Below are positions 1 to 7,676 of a stretch of DNA of 64,000 nucleotides, piece after piece (within the stretch, counting starts at the first letter, position 1; the number at the start of each line of letters is the position of its first letter). A program made the position numbers and the translations under genes. The notes beneath the pieces are model-generated. The model saw only the letters and a program-made list of their open reading frames with translations, did not search any database and was not told the DNA's origin. The DNA comes from a virus: the IMG/VR virus record IMGVR_UViG_3300045412_000135, positions 1 through 64,000 of that record, one strand, 5' to 3'.

Positions 1-205
1 CCCAAAAAACAAATAGAGGATTGTAAAGGTCATTTACCCATACAGAAATGCCTGGATATTCTTTTGTGAATGCGATGGCAACAGATCCTCCGCCAATAAA
101 AGGTTCCCTATAATCTGTGATCTGTTTAGGGAACTTAGGCAAAAGAAATTTAGTTGCTCGACTTTTTCCACCTGGATAACGTAAAGGTGTTTTTAAGTTT
201 TTCAT
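1..205 (-). CDS. dam: DNA adenine methyltransferase, D12 (Dam) class, N-terminal part
   Basis: The first 68 codons of a gene that runs off the left edge. The ATG at 205 overlaps the stop of the upstream gene as ATGA. The N-terminus reads PLRYPGGKS and then REPFIGGGSVAI, the two signature blocks of D12-class N6-adenine methyltransferases; in this class the FxGGG block forms the S-adenosylmethionine pocket. The product would methylate adenine in phage DNA, probably for protection against host restriction or for marking replicated DNA. The DPPY catalytic motif lies outside the window, so activity cannot be judged. In T4 the clamp loader gene gp44 is followed by gp62, regA and gp43; here two other genes come first. 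Confidence 0.85.
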   Translation of the reverse strand, partial: MKNLKTPLRYPGGKSRATKFLLPKFPKQITDYREPFIGGGSVAIAFTKEYPGISVWVNDLYNPLFVFW

Positions 206-489
206 ACAATAATTTTCTTTTCTAGTGGAGTTACAATTGTAGAAAAATATATATATTGTTCAACAACTTGAGGTGCAGGTTTAGTTACATAAACAATAAA
301 ATGTTTAAATACTTCTAGTGATTCTTCCTGCGGATCCATAACTGGAGACCAAGGAGCAAATCCAAGTTGTTGATTTTGGGTCGGAACCACCACAATAGCA
401 TTTCTAATTTTAATTGCATCTTCCACTTCTTCAATAACAGTGGCAATTACATCCTCACCAGAGGACATACGAATGAGTTTTATGGTCAT
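202..489 (-). CDS. Small Sm-like (LSm-fold) conserved phage protein
   Basis: 95 residues, coupled on both sides by ATGA overlaps: with gp44 upstream and with the methylase downstream. I cannot name a family with certainty. The N-terminal half (IKLIRMSSGEDVIA, then an acidic turn, then IRNAIVVV) has the strand-turn-strand pattern of an Sm or Hfq-like barrel. It resembles the start of the 144-residue protein at 9553-9987, which has KLISGEEIIA and NPVIIQVV at matching places. That suggests RNA or single-strand nucleic-acid binding, or a role as a small replisome accessory. It occupies the place where T4 has the small clamp-loader subunit gp62 but does not resemble that protein. The function is inferred only from fold resemblance and position. 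Confidence 0.7.
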   Translation of the reverse strand: MTIKLIRMSSGEDVIATVIEEVEDAIKIRNAIVVVPTQNQQLGFAPWSPVMDPQEESLEVFKHFIVYVTKPAPQVVEQYIYFSTIVTPLEKKIIV

Positions 490-1430
490 AAGAAATTACA
501 CTCACACATGATTTCAGTTAAAGCGGCAAGAAGATTTACTTCTTGGTCAGCCACGAACGCACTTTGATATTGATACTTAGCAATAATAAGAACGGCGGCA
601 GGGATAGTGGTGGGTGAAAGACAACCATAAGCAGCGTCATAAATCCTTCGAAGTATGAGACTAGGATCGTTATCAAGGTTGGAGACCACCCACTTACGAA
701 CCTCAGTAAAGTTCTTTTCAGAGAGATATTTAACGAGGTCATTGATCCTTATATCAGATACTTGAGATAAAATTCCACTGTCAATCTTACCACTAGAAGA
801 ATACCGTTGCAACTCATTAAGAGTACGACGCCAATCAGGGAAATGTTTGTTGATTACTTCTGCAACAACTTTCGGATCGTATTCGATATTTTCCTCCGTA
901 AGTACAGACCTGACACGGTTGAAAAACTCTGCTGCGATGATTGGTTTTTCCTTTCCTGGGATACTGAAGTCGATGACTGAGCATCGAGAATGGAGGGGTT
1001 CAATGATTTTGTTTTTGAAGTTTGCTGTGAAGATAAATCGACAGTTGCTATAAAACGCCTCAATATTCGCCCGTAGAAGGAGTTGTACATCATTGGTTGT
1101 GTTATCTGCCTCATCGATGATGATAACTTTGTGTTTACCAGTTGCTTGAAGTGATACGGTCGAAGCGAAATTTTTTGCTTGGTTCCGTACCGTGTCCAGA
1201 AATCGTCCTTCGTCAGATCCATTAATGACATAATAATCTACTCCTAATTGATTACAAATTGCTTTTGCTACAGTTGTTTTACCAATACCAGGAGGTCCAG
1301 AAAGAAGAAGATTTGGAATCTCTCCCTTTTTCACGAACTCCTTAAAGGTTTGTTTAATATTTAGTGGAAGAATGCAGTCATCAATCTTACGAGGACGATA
1401 CTTTTCAACCCAAAGAAAATGGTCTTTCAT
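486..1430 (-). CDS. 44: Sliding-clamp loader large subunit (gp44)
   Basis: AAA+ ATPase of 314 residues, close to T4 gp44 (319). It loads the gp45 clamp onto primer-template junctions for the phage DNA polymerase. Visible motifs: Walker A GPPGIGKT at 45-52, Walker B VIIIDEAD at 102-109, sensor 1 FTAN at 134-137, and the SRC arginine-finger motif at 148-150. The N-terminus LWVEKYRPRKIDD is the usual clamp-loader box. GGAGG sits 7 bases before the ATG. It follows the clamp gene by 22 bases and overlaps the next gene by ATGA, so it is clearly part of a replisome operon. Confidence 0.97.
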   Translation of the reverse strand: MKDHFLWVEKYRPRKIDDCILPLNIKQTFKEFVKKGEIPNLLLSGPPGIGKTTVAKAICNQLGVDYYVINGSDEGRFLDTVRNQAKNFASTVSLQATGKHKVIIIDEADNTTNDVQLLLRANIEAFYSNCRFIFTANFKNKIIEPLHSRCSVIDFSIPGKEKPIIAAEFFNRVRSVLTEENIEYDPKVVAEVINKHFPDWRRTLNELQRYSSSGKIDSGILSQVSDIRINDLVKYLSEKNFTEVRKWVVSNLDNDPSLILRRIYDAAYGCLSPTTIPAAVLIIAKYQYQSAFVADQEVNLLAALTEIMCECNFL

Positions 1431-1452
1431 AATAAATCCTCCACTTTAATCA

Positions 1453-2130
1453 TCACTTTGAAATATTAGGCTCTAGAGCAATCCAATATTTCAAATTGCA
1501 AGTTGTTGACCTAAACAGTGCAACTTTACTTGAATGAATTGACACTTGATATGTTTGATTCGGCATCAGTTTAAGATTCTCCATCTTAAAACAATAACAA
1601 AACTCACTATCCGCAGAACCTAATTCAATAGAATATACATTAGAAGTATCATTCTTTCTATCTGCCACACAGAAGCTTAAATCACCATCATAACCAAATA
1701 AACAGAGATCGGGAACACCATAGGTCGAAGATGCTCGTTGCAATCGGGAAAGATTTTCCCATGACAGTTCAAATTGAACATCTGCATCGGGCACTTCTAG
1801 TTCCTTATCAGGGGCACTTACAATCAAGTCGGGATCAGAATAATAGATTTTACTGCATGACTTTGTGGCAGAATCTTTAATCACCAAACAATTTTCATTA
1901 TTGAAATCAAGTTCGGGACTCTGACACAAACCAAGGGCACCAATAAAAATAGAAAGATCGTAAATAGAAACTTGTTTAGGAAACTTTTCTTCAATTTCAA
2001 ATCGAGCCATGATGTTCTTATTTACTGAAAGAGTAGAAAGAACATTACCAGGACGAATATTAATTGATTTATTGATGGACAAAAAGTTTTTTAGTGCATC
2101 AATAGTGGTTGTGCTAATTGAAATGCTCAT
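1453..2130 (-). CDS. 45: DNA polymerase sliding clamp (gp45)
   Basis: 225 residues, against 228 in T4 gp45. The trimeric clamp tethers DNA polymerase; in T4 it also acts with gp55 and gp33 as the mobile activator of late transcription. The start MSISISTTTIDALKNF and the pattern of alternating strands match cyanophage gp45. Its start overlaps the stop of the DUF3310 gene upstream (ATGA), and gp44 follows directly. Because a gp55 gene and T4-type late motifs are both in this window, a second role in late promoter activation is likely by analogy. Confidence 0.93.
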   Translation of the reverse strand: MSISISTTTIDALKNFLSINKSINIRPGNVLSTLSVNKNIMARFEIEEKFPKQVSIYDLSIFIGALGLCQSPELDFNNENCLVIKDSATKSCSKIYYSDPDLIVSAPDKELEVPDADVQFELSWENLSRLQRASSTYGVPDLCLFGYDGDLSFCVADRKNDTSNVYSIELGSADSEFCYCFKMENLKLMPNQTYQVSIHSSKVALFRSTTCNLKYWIALEPNISK

Positions 2131-2441
2131 ACAGATTTAAACTCTTCAAGACCGTTATTCGTACGATTATAATGTTTATCAAAGTGAAGCAGTAGCATAG
2201 CATAATGAATCACTTTAAGCAAGTCACGTTTGTTATGACCATCTTTATCACCATATCGACTACCATATTTGAGAATATTTGCTTGGCAGAAATCTGGTGC
2301 CAAGTTTTTTGCTGCCATCAAATCAATAGTTTGAATGTCCTTGTAGGCATCATTATGCCCACAGTAGTGACTACCATAGGTGCTCACAACATAATCCTCA
2401 ATATCTTTGAGAATTTTGTCTTCATTGTATTTCCATTGCAT
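2127..2441 (-). CDS. DUF3310 family small phage protein
   Basis: 104 residues. The central segment (FCQANILKYGSRYGDKDG followed by a hydrophobic helix HYAMLLLHF) matches the DUF3310 pattern found in many phages, in which a conserved Asn, a KY..R.G core and a Lys-rich helix recur. The biochemical role is not established; some members have been annotated as nucleotide-kinase-like without proof. It is the first gene after an intrinsic terminator, has GGAG about 10 bases before the ATG, and is coupled to the clamp gene by an ATGA overlap. A link to DNA replication is therefore inferred from context only. Confidence 0.75.
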   Translation of the reverse strand: MQWKYNEDKILKDIEDYVVSTYGSHYCGHNDAYKDIQTIDLMAAKNLAPDFCQANILKYGSRYGDKDGHNKRDLLKVIHYAMLLLHFDKHYNRTNNGLEEFKSV

Positions 2442-2451
2442 AATTAATTTC

Positions 2452-2488
2452 TCCAGAAAAAGAAGAAGGGAGGTTTACACCTCCCTTC
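2452..2488 (-). terminator. Intrinsic terminator after the CobS-like gene
   Basis: A perfect 9-bp stem GAAGGGAGG/CCTCCCTTC (2465-2488) with a 6-base loop is followed on the minus strand by a T-rich run (TTCTTTTTC). It lies 7 bases past the stop of the CobS-like gene and just before the Shine-Dalgarno of the DUF3310 gene. It should separate the CobS-like transcript from the clamp operon, at least partly. Confidence 0.85.
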
Positions 2489-2494
2489 AGTATA

Positions 2495-3565
2495 TCAGAA
2501 AGGGGCGGATTCGTCAACAGGAATATCAACTTTATCATCCACCTTTGAATAAAGTTCAATAAAGGATTGTTTGGTTTCAGTATCAAAACGGTTTACACAC
2601 ACTTCGATTGCCTTATCACGTTTACCAAAGATCTTGTAAGCATTGGCAATATGAACCAAACGACGGGTGCTAATGATTTCATCCACACCACCATCATAGA
2701 AGGTCTTACGGATTACTTGTGCCCAACGCACTAGTTTCTCAGCAAAGTCAAGATCCTGATCATCCATAGCAGCAGAGACAATCTTCACTTCCGTTTTCTC
2801 TGTGGGGTATTCCTGTTCAAAAGTGATCGGGAAACGTTCAAGGAATGCTTCATTGAGTATATTTGTACCGATAAACCTTCCGTCATCGGAACCCTTTCCT
2901 TTAGTATTAGCAGTAGCAACAACAGTGAAGCCAGCAGCGGGACGGACATACTTACCGATCTTTTTCAGGAAAACACCTTTGCCTTCAAGAATACTTTGCA
3001 AACAAAGAATCTTGTTGGATGCAAGGTCGATTTCATCGAGAAGCAATACGGCACCTCGTTCAAGTGCTTCAACCACAGGACCGTTGTGCCAAGAAGTATT
3101 GCCGTCCACAAGACGAAACCCACCAATGAGATCATCTTCGTCGGTTTCGATTGTAATATTAACACGGATCATCTCCCTTTTAAGTTGGGCACATGCTTGC
3201 TCTACACCAAAAGTTTTACCATTACCAGACATACCAGTAATGAACACCGGATAAAATTTCTTCGACTGAATCACTTTCTTCAGATCAGAAAAGTTCCCGA
3301 AAGGGACAAAACTAGGATCTTTCTGGGGAATAAAGGACATTTGTTCCTCATCGGGAACAACATCAGCATGAGTATAAATATGCTCCAATTTTTCAATCTC
3401 CTCTTCAAGAATCCAAGTTCCACGGCCAGTTTTAAAGTTCTTTAGTTTATTCGTAATCGTTTGATAGGATGTACCGATCTCATCCGCATACTCTTTGAGT
3501 TGTGCAGAGGTAACAGTCTTACCAAAACGTTGTTGCAGGTTAGTGATTTCCATGGGTTTTGTCAT
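2495..3565 (-). CDS. cobS: CobS-like / MoxR-type AAA+ ATPase
   Basis: 356-residue AAA+ protein of the type annotated as cobS in cyanophages. Residues 1-65 form a small, possibly helix-turn-helix region. The ATPase has Walker A GMSGNGKT at 111-118, the DDLIGGF insert at 144-150, Walker B AVLLLDEID at 172-180, sensor 1 ATAN at 217-220 and an ERF arginine-finger motif at 243-245. CobS proper is the ATPase of the CobNST cobalt chelatase, but MoxR ATPases share all of these motifs and act with vWA partners to remodel other proteins. The gene directly upstream encodes such a vWA partner, with a metallopeptidase motif. I therefore prefer a MoxR/vWA chaperone reading. It has its own sigma70-type promoter and a terminator. 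Confidence 0.9.
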   Translation of the reverse strand: MTKPMEITNLQQRFGKTVTSAQLKEYADEIGTSYQTITNKLKNFKTGRGTWILEEEIEKLEHIYTHADVVPDEEQMSFIPQKDPSFVPFGNFSDLKKVIQSKKFYPVFITGMSGNGKTFGVEQACAQLKREMIRVNITIETDEDDLIGGFRLVDGNTSWHNGPVVEALERGAVLLLDEIDLASNKILCLQSILEGKGVFLKKIGKYVRPAAGFTVVATANTKGKGSDDGRFIGTNILNEAFLERFPITFEQEYPTEKTEVKIVSAAMDDQDLDFAEKLVRWAQVIRKTFYDGGVDEIISTRRLVHIANAYKIFGKRDKAIEVCVNRFDTETKQSFIELYSKVDDKVDIPVDESAPF

Positions 3566-3600
3566 GATGTAGGTGAGGGTGTGTTCCCGATGACATTAGT

Positions 3601-3629
3601 AGTATAAGGCATCAGGGGTCTGAGGTCAA
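3601..3629 (-). promoter_or_regulatory. Sigma70-type promoter for the CobS-like gene
   Basis: On the minus strand TTGACC (3624-3629), a spacer of exactly 17 bases, then TATACT (3601-3606), 36 bases before the ATG. The -35 box contains the TGA stop of the upstream vWA gene. GGTCAA and TTGACC form a 6-bp inverted repeat with a 5-base spacer (3624-3640) over the -35 box, which could be an operator. Confidence 0.75.
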
Positions 3630-5794
3630 GCAATTTGACCCACGAACTTCGATAAGATTATCTTATTGATCATCTTATCACTCATATGTTTTTTAAATGC
3701 ATTGGTTAATTGTGCCCTGGAAGAAGGATCTTTCACTGGAATAATTTCAATTTCTTCTTCAGAATCAGGATTCCAAAAATGGTATGAATGTGAATTCTTA
3801 GGAAGGGAAAGTAGATAGAGTTCTTTAAATCCACAATTAGAAATCGCAACACACTTATTCTTCTCCCATTGCTTCTCAAATTTAGCAGGATCGATATCAA
3901 TACTACGGCACATACTACGTACTTCAGATTTACCACAAAGACGAAATCCGAGAAGATTGTAATCAACAATATTAGAAAGATAATCCACAAACTCATTAGT
4001 CATCGAATATGCAGAAATGTTTATCTTACGGGAATACCGAGTTTTTGGATCACGAAGAATACACACACGATCACTACGAATAGGTTGAGGATGTACAGCA
4101 CCCAGACATTTAATAAAAGTATCATATGAAGGATGGCAAGCTTCACCGTCAGAGAGATAAACCACATTAACTTTCTGGACCATTTCTTCACTTTTAAATT
4201 TATCGACAACCTGAGGGGTAATCAGGATAGTTTCTACTAGAGGGGTGCCAGCCAAAGAGATATGGTTATAATAACCATGAGCTTTACGAAATCCTTCACA
4301 ATTTACATAGAAGTTTTCCATCATTGTATCAAAAGTCTGAGCATTCATCTTGGAAGAGAAAAACTCTAGCAAACGAAAACATTTATCAATATGCAAATTA
4401 TTCTGTTTGTTTATGGTAGGAACACCAGGGAAAATGTACTCATTAGTATAACAATCTGAGAAACCATACACACGGAACGGAATAGAAACTTTCTTACAGA
4501 ACCAAATCAGATCATACAGTTGCTTAATCGTATTCACCATGCTATTCCCCATTGAACCAGACCAATCAAGAAAGAACACGAGTCCATGATTCTTACCATC
4601 GGGAATAGTGGTCACTTTTTTGAAAACATCATCACTGAATTTGTAAGTGTGAAGACGTGCAGTATCAAGAACACCGGTGCGAGAAGTTGATGCACGGGAA
4701 TACTGATCTGCTGCTTTCTTACATTCAAACTCCTTGACCAGATAATTAACAGATTTTATACTTTCTTTCTTGTACTCACGATAAGATTTTACACATTGCA
4801 TACGTAGTTCTTGAAATCCAGGAAAACCTTTGACTGAATTACCGTCTTTAGACACATATTGAATAAGACCTTGATTGATTTCGGTAAAAGGTACAATAAC
4901 ATTATTTAAATTAACTTGAGGAATATTAATATAGATATAATCTTCGGCAGTTTTATCAACAAGAGATTTCTGTTTATTAGCAAGAGATTGATAGGTCTCA
5001 GATTTTAGTTCATCAATATGATTATCCTTGTCACCTTTTAGACCATTGGCAGTTTCAGCGATAGGTTTTTTCTCTTCACCTTCACCTTCACTATCATGGG
5101 ATTGACCCCCAGCAGGCAAATTTTCCTCACTCTGCTTCTGAGTCTGCTCCTGAGTCTGCTCCTGAGTCTGCTCCTGAGTCTGCCCCGTTGCAGGGCTAGG
5201 TTGAACAGATTCATTTGCAGGAACTTCAGTCTTTTCTTGTTGCTTTTGCTTCAGCATTTCAACCAGTTCCCGACAGAGTTGAACTACATCCTCAAAAGAT
5301 TCAGTATCAGCAGCACGATTGACCCACTGCAGTTCATCACGTTCGAAATGAACAAGAGTACGATTACCGATCACACCAACCTTGAAGTGAATATTAATAC
5401 GGTCGATCAAAGACATCTTGGAAATATCTTTACCCTCTAGATCAAAAAAGTTCTTATTATCGAGTTCGGTATAACCGAAAAAGAAGGATTTAGCTAAACC
5501 AGGATACTGACGTTTCATCAGTTTCTCCACACGAACGTCCTCAATCACGTTCAGAACGTCCTTTGGCACCTGCAAAAGGTAGTCTGCATAGTCCAGAGGG
5601 GTATAGAGAGCATGACCAACTTCATGACCCACCAGCATGTCATAGACCCTGCTACTCACGTTTTTCCAAATCGGCAAACACAGGATACGGTTTTGAACAT
5701 CAAAGTAGGCAGTCTCTACAGCACGGTGCTCAATGTTTAGGTTTTCGGTTGCGAGCAGTTTGGCAAGAGTGCCTTTGACTTCGGTGTTGATCAT
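3626..5794 (-). CDS. Metallopeptidase-motif and von Willebrand A domain protein, partner of the CobS-like ATPase
   Basis: 722 residues. The N-terminal domain has a zinc-peptidase motif HEVGH at 57-61 and, about 25 residues on, NVIEDVRVE (82-90), which could supply the third ligand. A charged Gln/Glu linker follows (about 185-280) with a QEQT repeat. The C-terminal domain is a vWA fold with the MIDAS motif DWSGS at 410-414, then LAGTP and LSDGE further on. Proteins with this order pair with MoxR or CobS ATPases (CobT-like); the phage copy sits immediately upstream of that ATPase. I infer a protein-remodelling or proteolytic machine; the substrate is unknown. The ATG at 5794 has no clear Shine-Dalgarno. 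A sigma70-type promoter lies just upstream. Confidence 0.9.
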   Translation of the reverse strand: MINTEVKGTLAKLLATENLNIEHRAVETAYFDVQNRILCLPIWKNVSSRVYDMLVGHEVGHALYTPLDYADYLLQVPKDVLNVIEDVRVEKLMKRQYPGLAKSFFFGYTELDNKNFFDLEGKDISKMSLIDRINIHFKVGVIGNRTLVHFERDELQWVNRAADTESFEDVVQLCRELVEMLKQKQQEKTEVPANESVQPSPATGQTQEQTQEQTQEQTQKQSEENLPAGGQSHDSEGEGEEKKPIAETANGLKGDKDNHIDELKSETYQSLANKQKSLVDKTAEDYIYINIPQVNLNNVIVPFTEINQGLIQYVSKDGNSVKGFPGFQELRMQCVKSYREYKKESIKSVNYLVKEFECKKAADQYSRASTSRTGVLDTARLHTYKFSDDVFKKVTTIPDGKNHGLVFFLDWSGSMGNSMVNTIKQLYDLIWFCKKVSIPFRVYGFSDCYTNEYIFPGVPTINKQNNLHIDKCFRLLEFFSSKMNAQTFDTMMENFYVNCEGFRKAHGYYNHISLAGTPLVETILITPQVVDKFKSEEMVQKVNVVYLSDGEACHPSYDTFIKCLGAVHPQPIRSDRVCILRDPKTRYSRKINISAYSMTNEFVDYLSNIVDYNLLGFRLCGKSEVRSMCRSIDIDPAKFEKQWEKNKCVAISNCGFKELYLLSLPKNSHSYHFWNPDSEEEIEIIPVKDPSSRAQLTNAFKKHMSDKMINKIILSKFVGQIA
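5138..5185 (-). repeat. Four 12-bp tandem repeats in the vWA gene linker
   Basis: Plus-strand unit ctgagtctgctc occurs three times exactly (5138, 5150, 5162) and once with one change (5174). On the coding strand it spells Gln-Glu-Gln-Thr four times in the disordered linker between the peptidase-like and vWA domains. The copy number could vary by slippage without shifting the frame. Confidence 0.92.
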
Positions 5795-5817
5795 CGGATT
5801 TCGTTTCGTATGTACCT

Positions 5818-5846
5818 AATGTAGGGCATAGCAAAGCAAAGGTCAA
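5818..5846 (-). promoter_or_regulatory. Sigma70-type promoter for the metallopeptidase/vWA gene
   Basis: Minus strand TTGACC (5841-5846), a 17-base spacer, then TACATT (5818-5823), 24 bases upstream of the ATG, in the 83-base gap between the tRNA and the gene. The spacing and boxes match the promoters before the CobS-like gene and gp55, which supports it. Confidence 0.6.
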
Positions 5847-5877
5847 GGGGGTGATTGATAAGGATTACTTATAGATA

Positions 5878-5950
5878 TGGAGAATAGAGGACTCGAACCC
5901 CTGACCTCTGCGGTGCGATCGCAGCGCTCTACCAACTGAGCTAATTCCCC
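5878..5950 (-). tRNA. tRNA-Ala (anticodon CGC)
   Basis: A 73-base cloverleaf. Acceptor GGGGAAT/ATTCTCC, D arm GCTC/GAGC with loop AGTTGGTA, anticodon stem CTGCG/CGCAG with loop ATCGCAC, variable AGGTC, T arm AGGGG/CCTCT with TTCGAGT, discriminator A. The anticodon CGC is at 5915-5917 and reads GCG. The acceptor contains a G3-U70 wobble, the classic alanine identity element, which confirms the call independently of the anticodon. CCA is not encoded. The gene starts 7 bases after gp46, so it is probably cut out of the gp46 transcript. The anticodon loop contains GCGATCGC, the cyanobacterial HIP1 octamer (5915-5922). Confidence 0.95.
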
Positions 5951-5957
5951 CAAATAT

Positions 5958-7676
5958 TTAGGATTCTTCAACAATTTTGCTGAAGTCGGATATCTTATCA
6001 AATCGAATGTTTTTTTCAAATTTATCGATAAGAATTTCCCCCTTATGGGAAATTACGAACGTATTCGTAGAACAATCTAGATTCTTAAGAATTTTCATTA
6101 ATTCTTCAGTTCCCGAAGTATCCAAGGAACTGTCAAATACTTCATCTAGAATTAAAAGATTAGTACTAACGCTACTCTTCATTCTAGCAATCTCCCTCCA
6201 AGTGAAAAGAAGAGCCAAATCAATCTTTTGTTTTTCCCCTTCCGAAAACGATGCGTATGAAAACTCATCACGATAGCGAGACTTAATGATCTCATTGAAC
6301 TCTTCATCTAAAGTAAAATTGACATAGAAATCCATGCTTGTTAAGTACTTATTAATAAGTTTGTTGATGACAGGGATATACTTCTTAATGATCTGAGATT
6401 TGATTCCCCTATCCTTAAGAAGATTTGTAATCACTTCATACTCATTTTTTTGTCTAGATACTTCGGCACACTTAATTTCTATCTGAGAAAATTCTTCTTT
6501 ATAGACTTCCAACTTACCTTGCATCTTTGCGATATCTGGCGATTCACTTAGTCGTTGAATCTCAGAATTAATCTTAGCAAGATTTTTTTCATTACGAGCA
6601 ATCAAACTATTCTGATGTTGAATTTCCGTATAATTCTTTTTCAGAAGATCTTTGTAATCCAACATCTTAGTGTACTTCTTGTCTAAGGTAATATGCCGAG
6701 ACTTTAGTTTAAGTAGAGCCTGCTCATATTCCTCAGTTATAGTAACTAAATCGGAAATTTTCCGATCTTTGAATGTTTTTTCAATAACCTGAGTACAAGT
6801 CGGACAGGTATCATTTCCCTTGAAGAAATGAAGTTCTTTACACGCAGCAGAATTGTTATGTTGAATTTTATATTTTAAATCATTGATATTTTTAATCTTA
6901 TCAGAAACATCATCGAATTCAGTAATAGAAGTATGAATATCAGTATTTTCTTCTTCAAGTAGATTGATATATTTTTGAATCTCAAAAATATCTTCTTCTA
7001 GAGTAACAATTTCTTTGAGCTTGAATTGAATCTCACCCTCATTCGACATTTGCGAATTGCGAATATACTCTTCCTGCATCTTAAGTTTATCTTCTGCAGA
7101 CTTAAGTTCATATCCACATTCTCGTTGTTGTTCTTGAACTTGACGAAGCCTATCCTTCAGAAGGATATTCATCGTAGAAAAGATTTGAATATCAAGAATA
7201 TCTTCAATAACTTCTCTACGATATGCAGAAGTTAGCTGCATGAACGGAACAAAAGTAGATGATCCGAGAATAACAACTTGAGTGAAAGATTTGAAGTTCA
7301 TTTTGAGAACTTGTTGCTCCAACCACTTTTGTTGATCTGTAGTTTCAGATACCTGATCTATAAAAACATCATTCATGTAGATTTCAAACTTATTTGGTTT
7401 GATTCCACGATGTACTCTCCATACTACATTACCAATCGTAAATTTAATTTCAACCACACAATCTTTTTCATTAATACTATTAACGAGCTGAGGTTTATTA
7501 ATTTTACGAAATGGTTTGTTGAATAAAACAAAACAAATAGCATCAAGAAGAGTTGATTTTCCAGCACCATTTGATCCCTGAATAAGGGTAGATCGATTTG
7601 TATCCAGTTCTAATTCTGTAAATTGATTTCCAGTAGAAAGAAAATTTTTCCAACGAATAGTATTAAATGTGATCAT
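5958..7676 (-). CDS. 46: Recombination nuclease ATPase subunit (gp46, SbcC/Rad50-like)
   Basis: 572 residues. Together with gp47 it resects DNA ends, degrades host DNA and feeds recombination-dependent replication. Motifs: Walker A GSNGAGKS at 34-41, a long coiled coil (about 170-430) broken by the zinc hook CPTC at 291-294, ABC signature SFSEGEKQ near 476-483, Walker B LLILDEVFD near 507-515, and an H-loop VISHK at 541-545. The start overlaps the stop of the DUF3110 gene (ATGA). The length matches T4 gp46 (560). Confidence 0.97.
   Translation of the reverse strand: MITFNTIRWKNFLSTGNQFTELELDTNRSTLIQGSNGAGKSTLLDAICFVLFNKPFRKINKPQLVNSINEKDCVVEIKFTIGNVVWRVHRGIKPNKFEIYMNDVFIDQVSETTDQQKWLEQQVLKMNFKSFTQVVILGSSTFVPFMQLTSAYRREVIEDILDIQIFSTMNILLKDRLRQVQEQQRECGYELKSAEDKLKMQEEYIRNSQMSNEGEIQFKLKEIVTLEEDIFEIQKYINLLEEENTDIHTSITEFDDVSDKIKNINDLKYKIQHNNSAACKELHFFKGNDTCPTCTQVIEKTFKDRKISDLVTITEEYEQALLKLKSRHITLDKKYTKMLDYKDLLKKNYTEIQHQNSLIARNEKNLAKINSEIQRLSESPDIAKMQGKLEVYKEEFSQIEIKCAEVSRQKNEYEVITNLLKDRGIKSQIIKKYIPVINKLINKYLTSMDFYVNFTLDEEFNEIIKSRYRDEFSYASFSEGEKQKIDLALLFTWREIARMKSSVSTNLLILDEVFDSSLDTSGTEELMKILKNLDCSTNTFVISHKGEILIDKFEKNIRFDKISDFSKIVEES

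Noticed and set aside
854-1231. Minus-strand ORF of 125 codons in another frame
   Set aside because: Out-of-frame shadow inside gp44.
2802-3445. Two overlapping plus-strand ORFs of about 150 codons
   Set aside because: They lie entirely inside the CobS-like gene, overlap each other in different frames and have no start signals.
3635-3662. Plus-strand promoter opposite the CobS-like gene (TTGACC then TTATCT)
   Set aside because: The -10 candidate matches consensus at too few positions; only the inverted repeat is kept.
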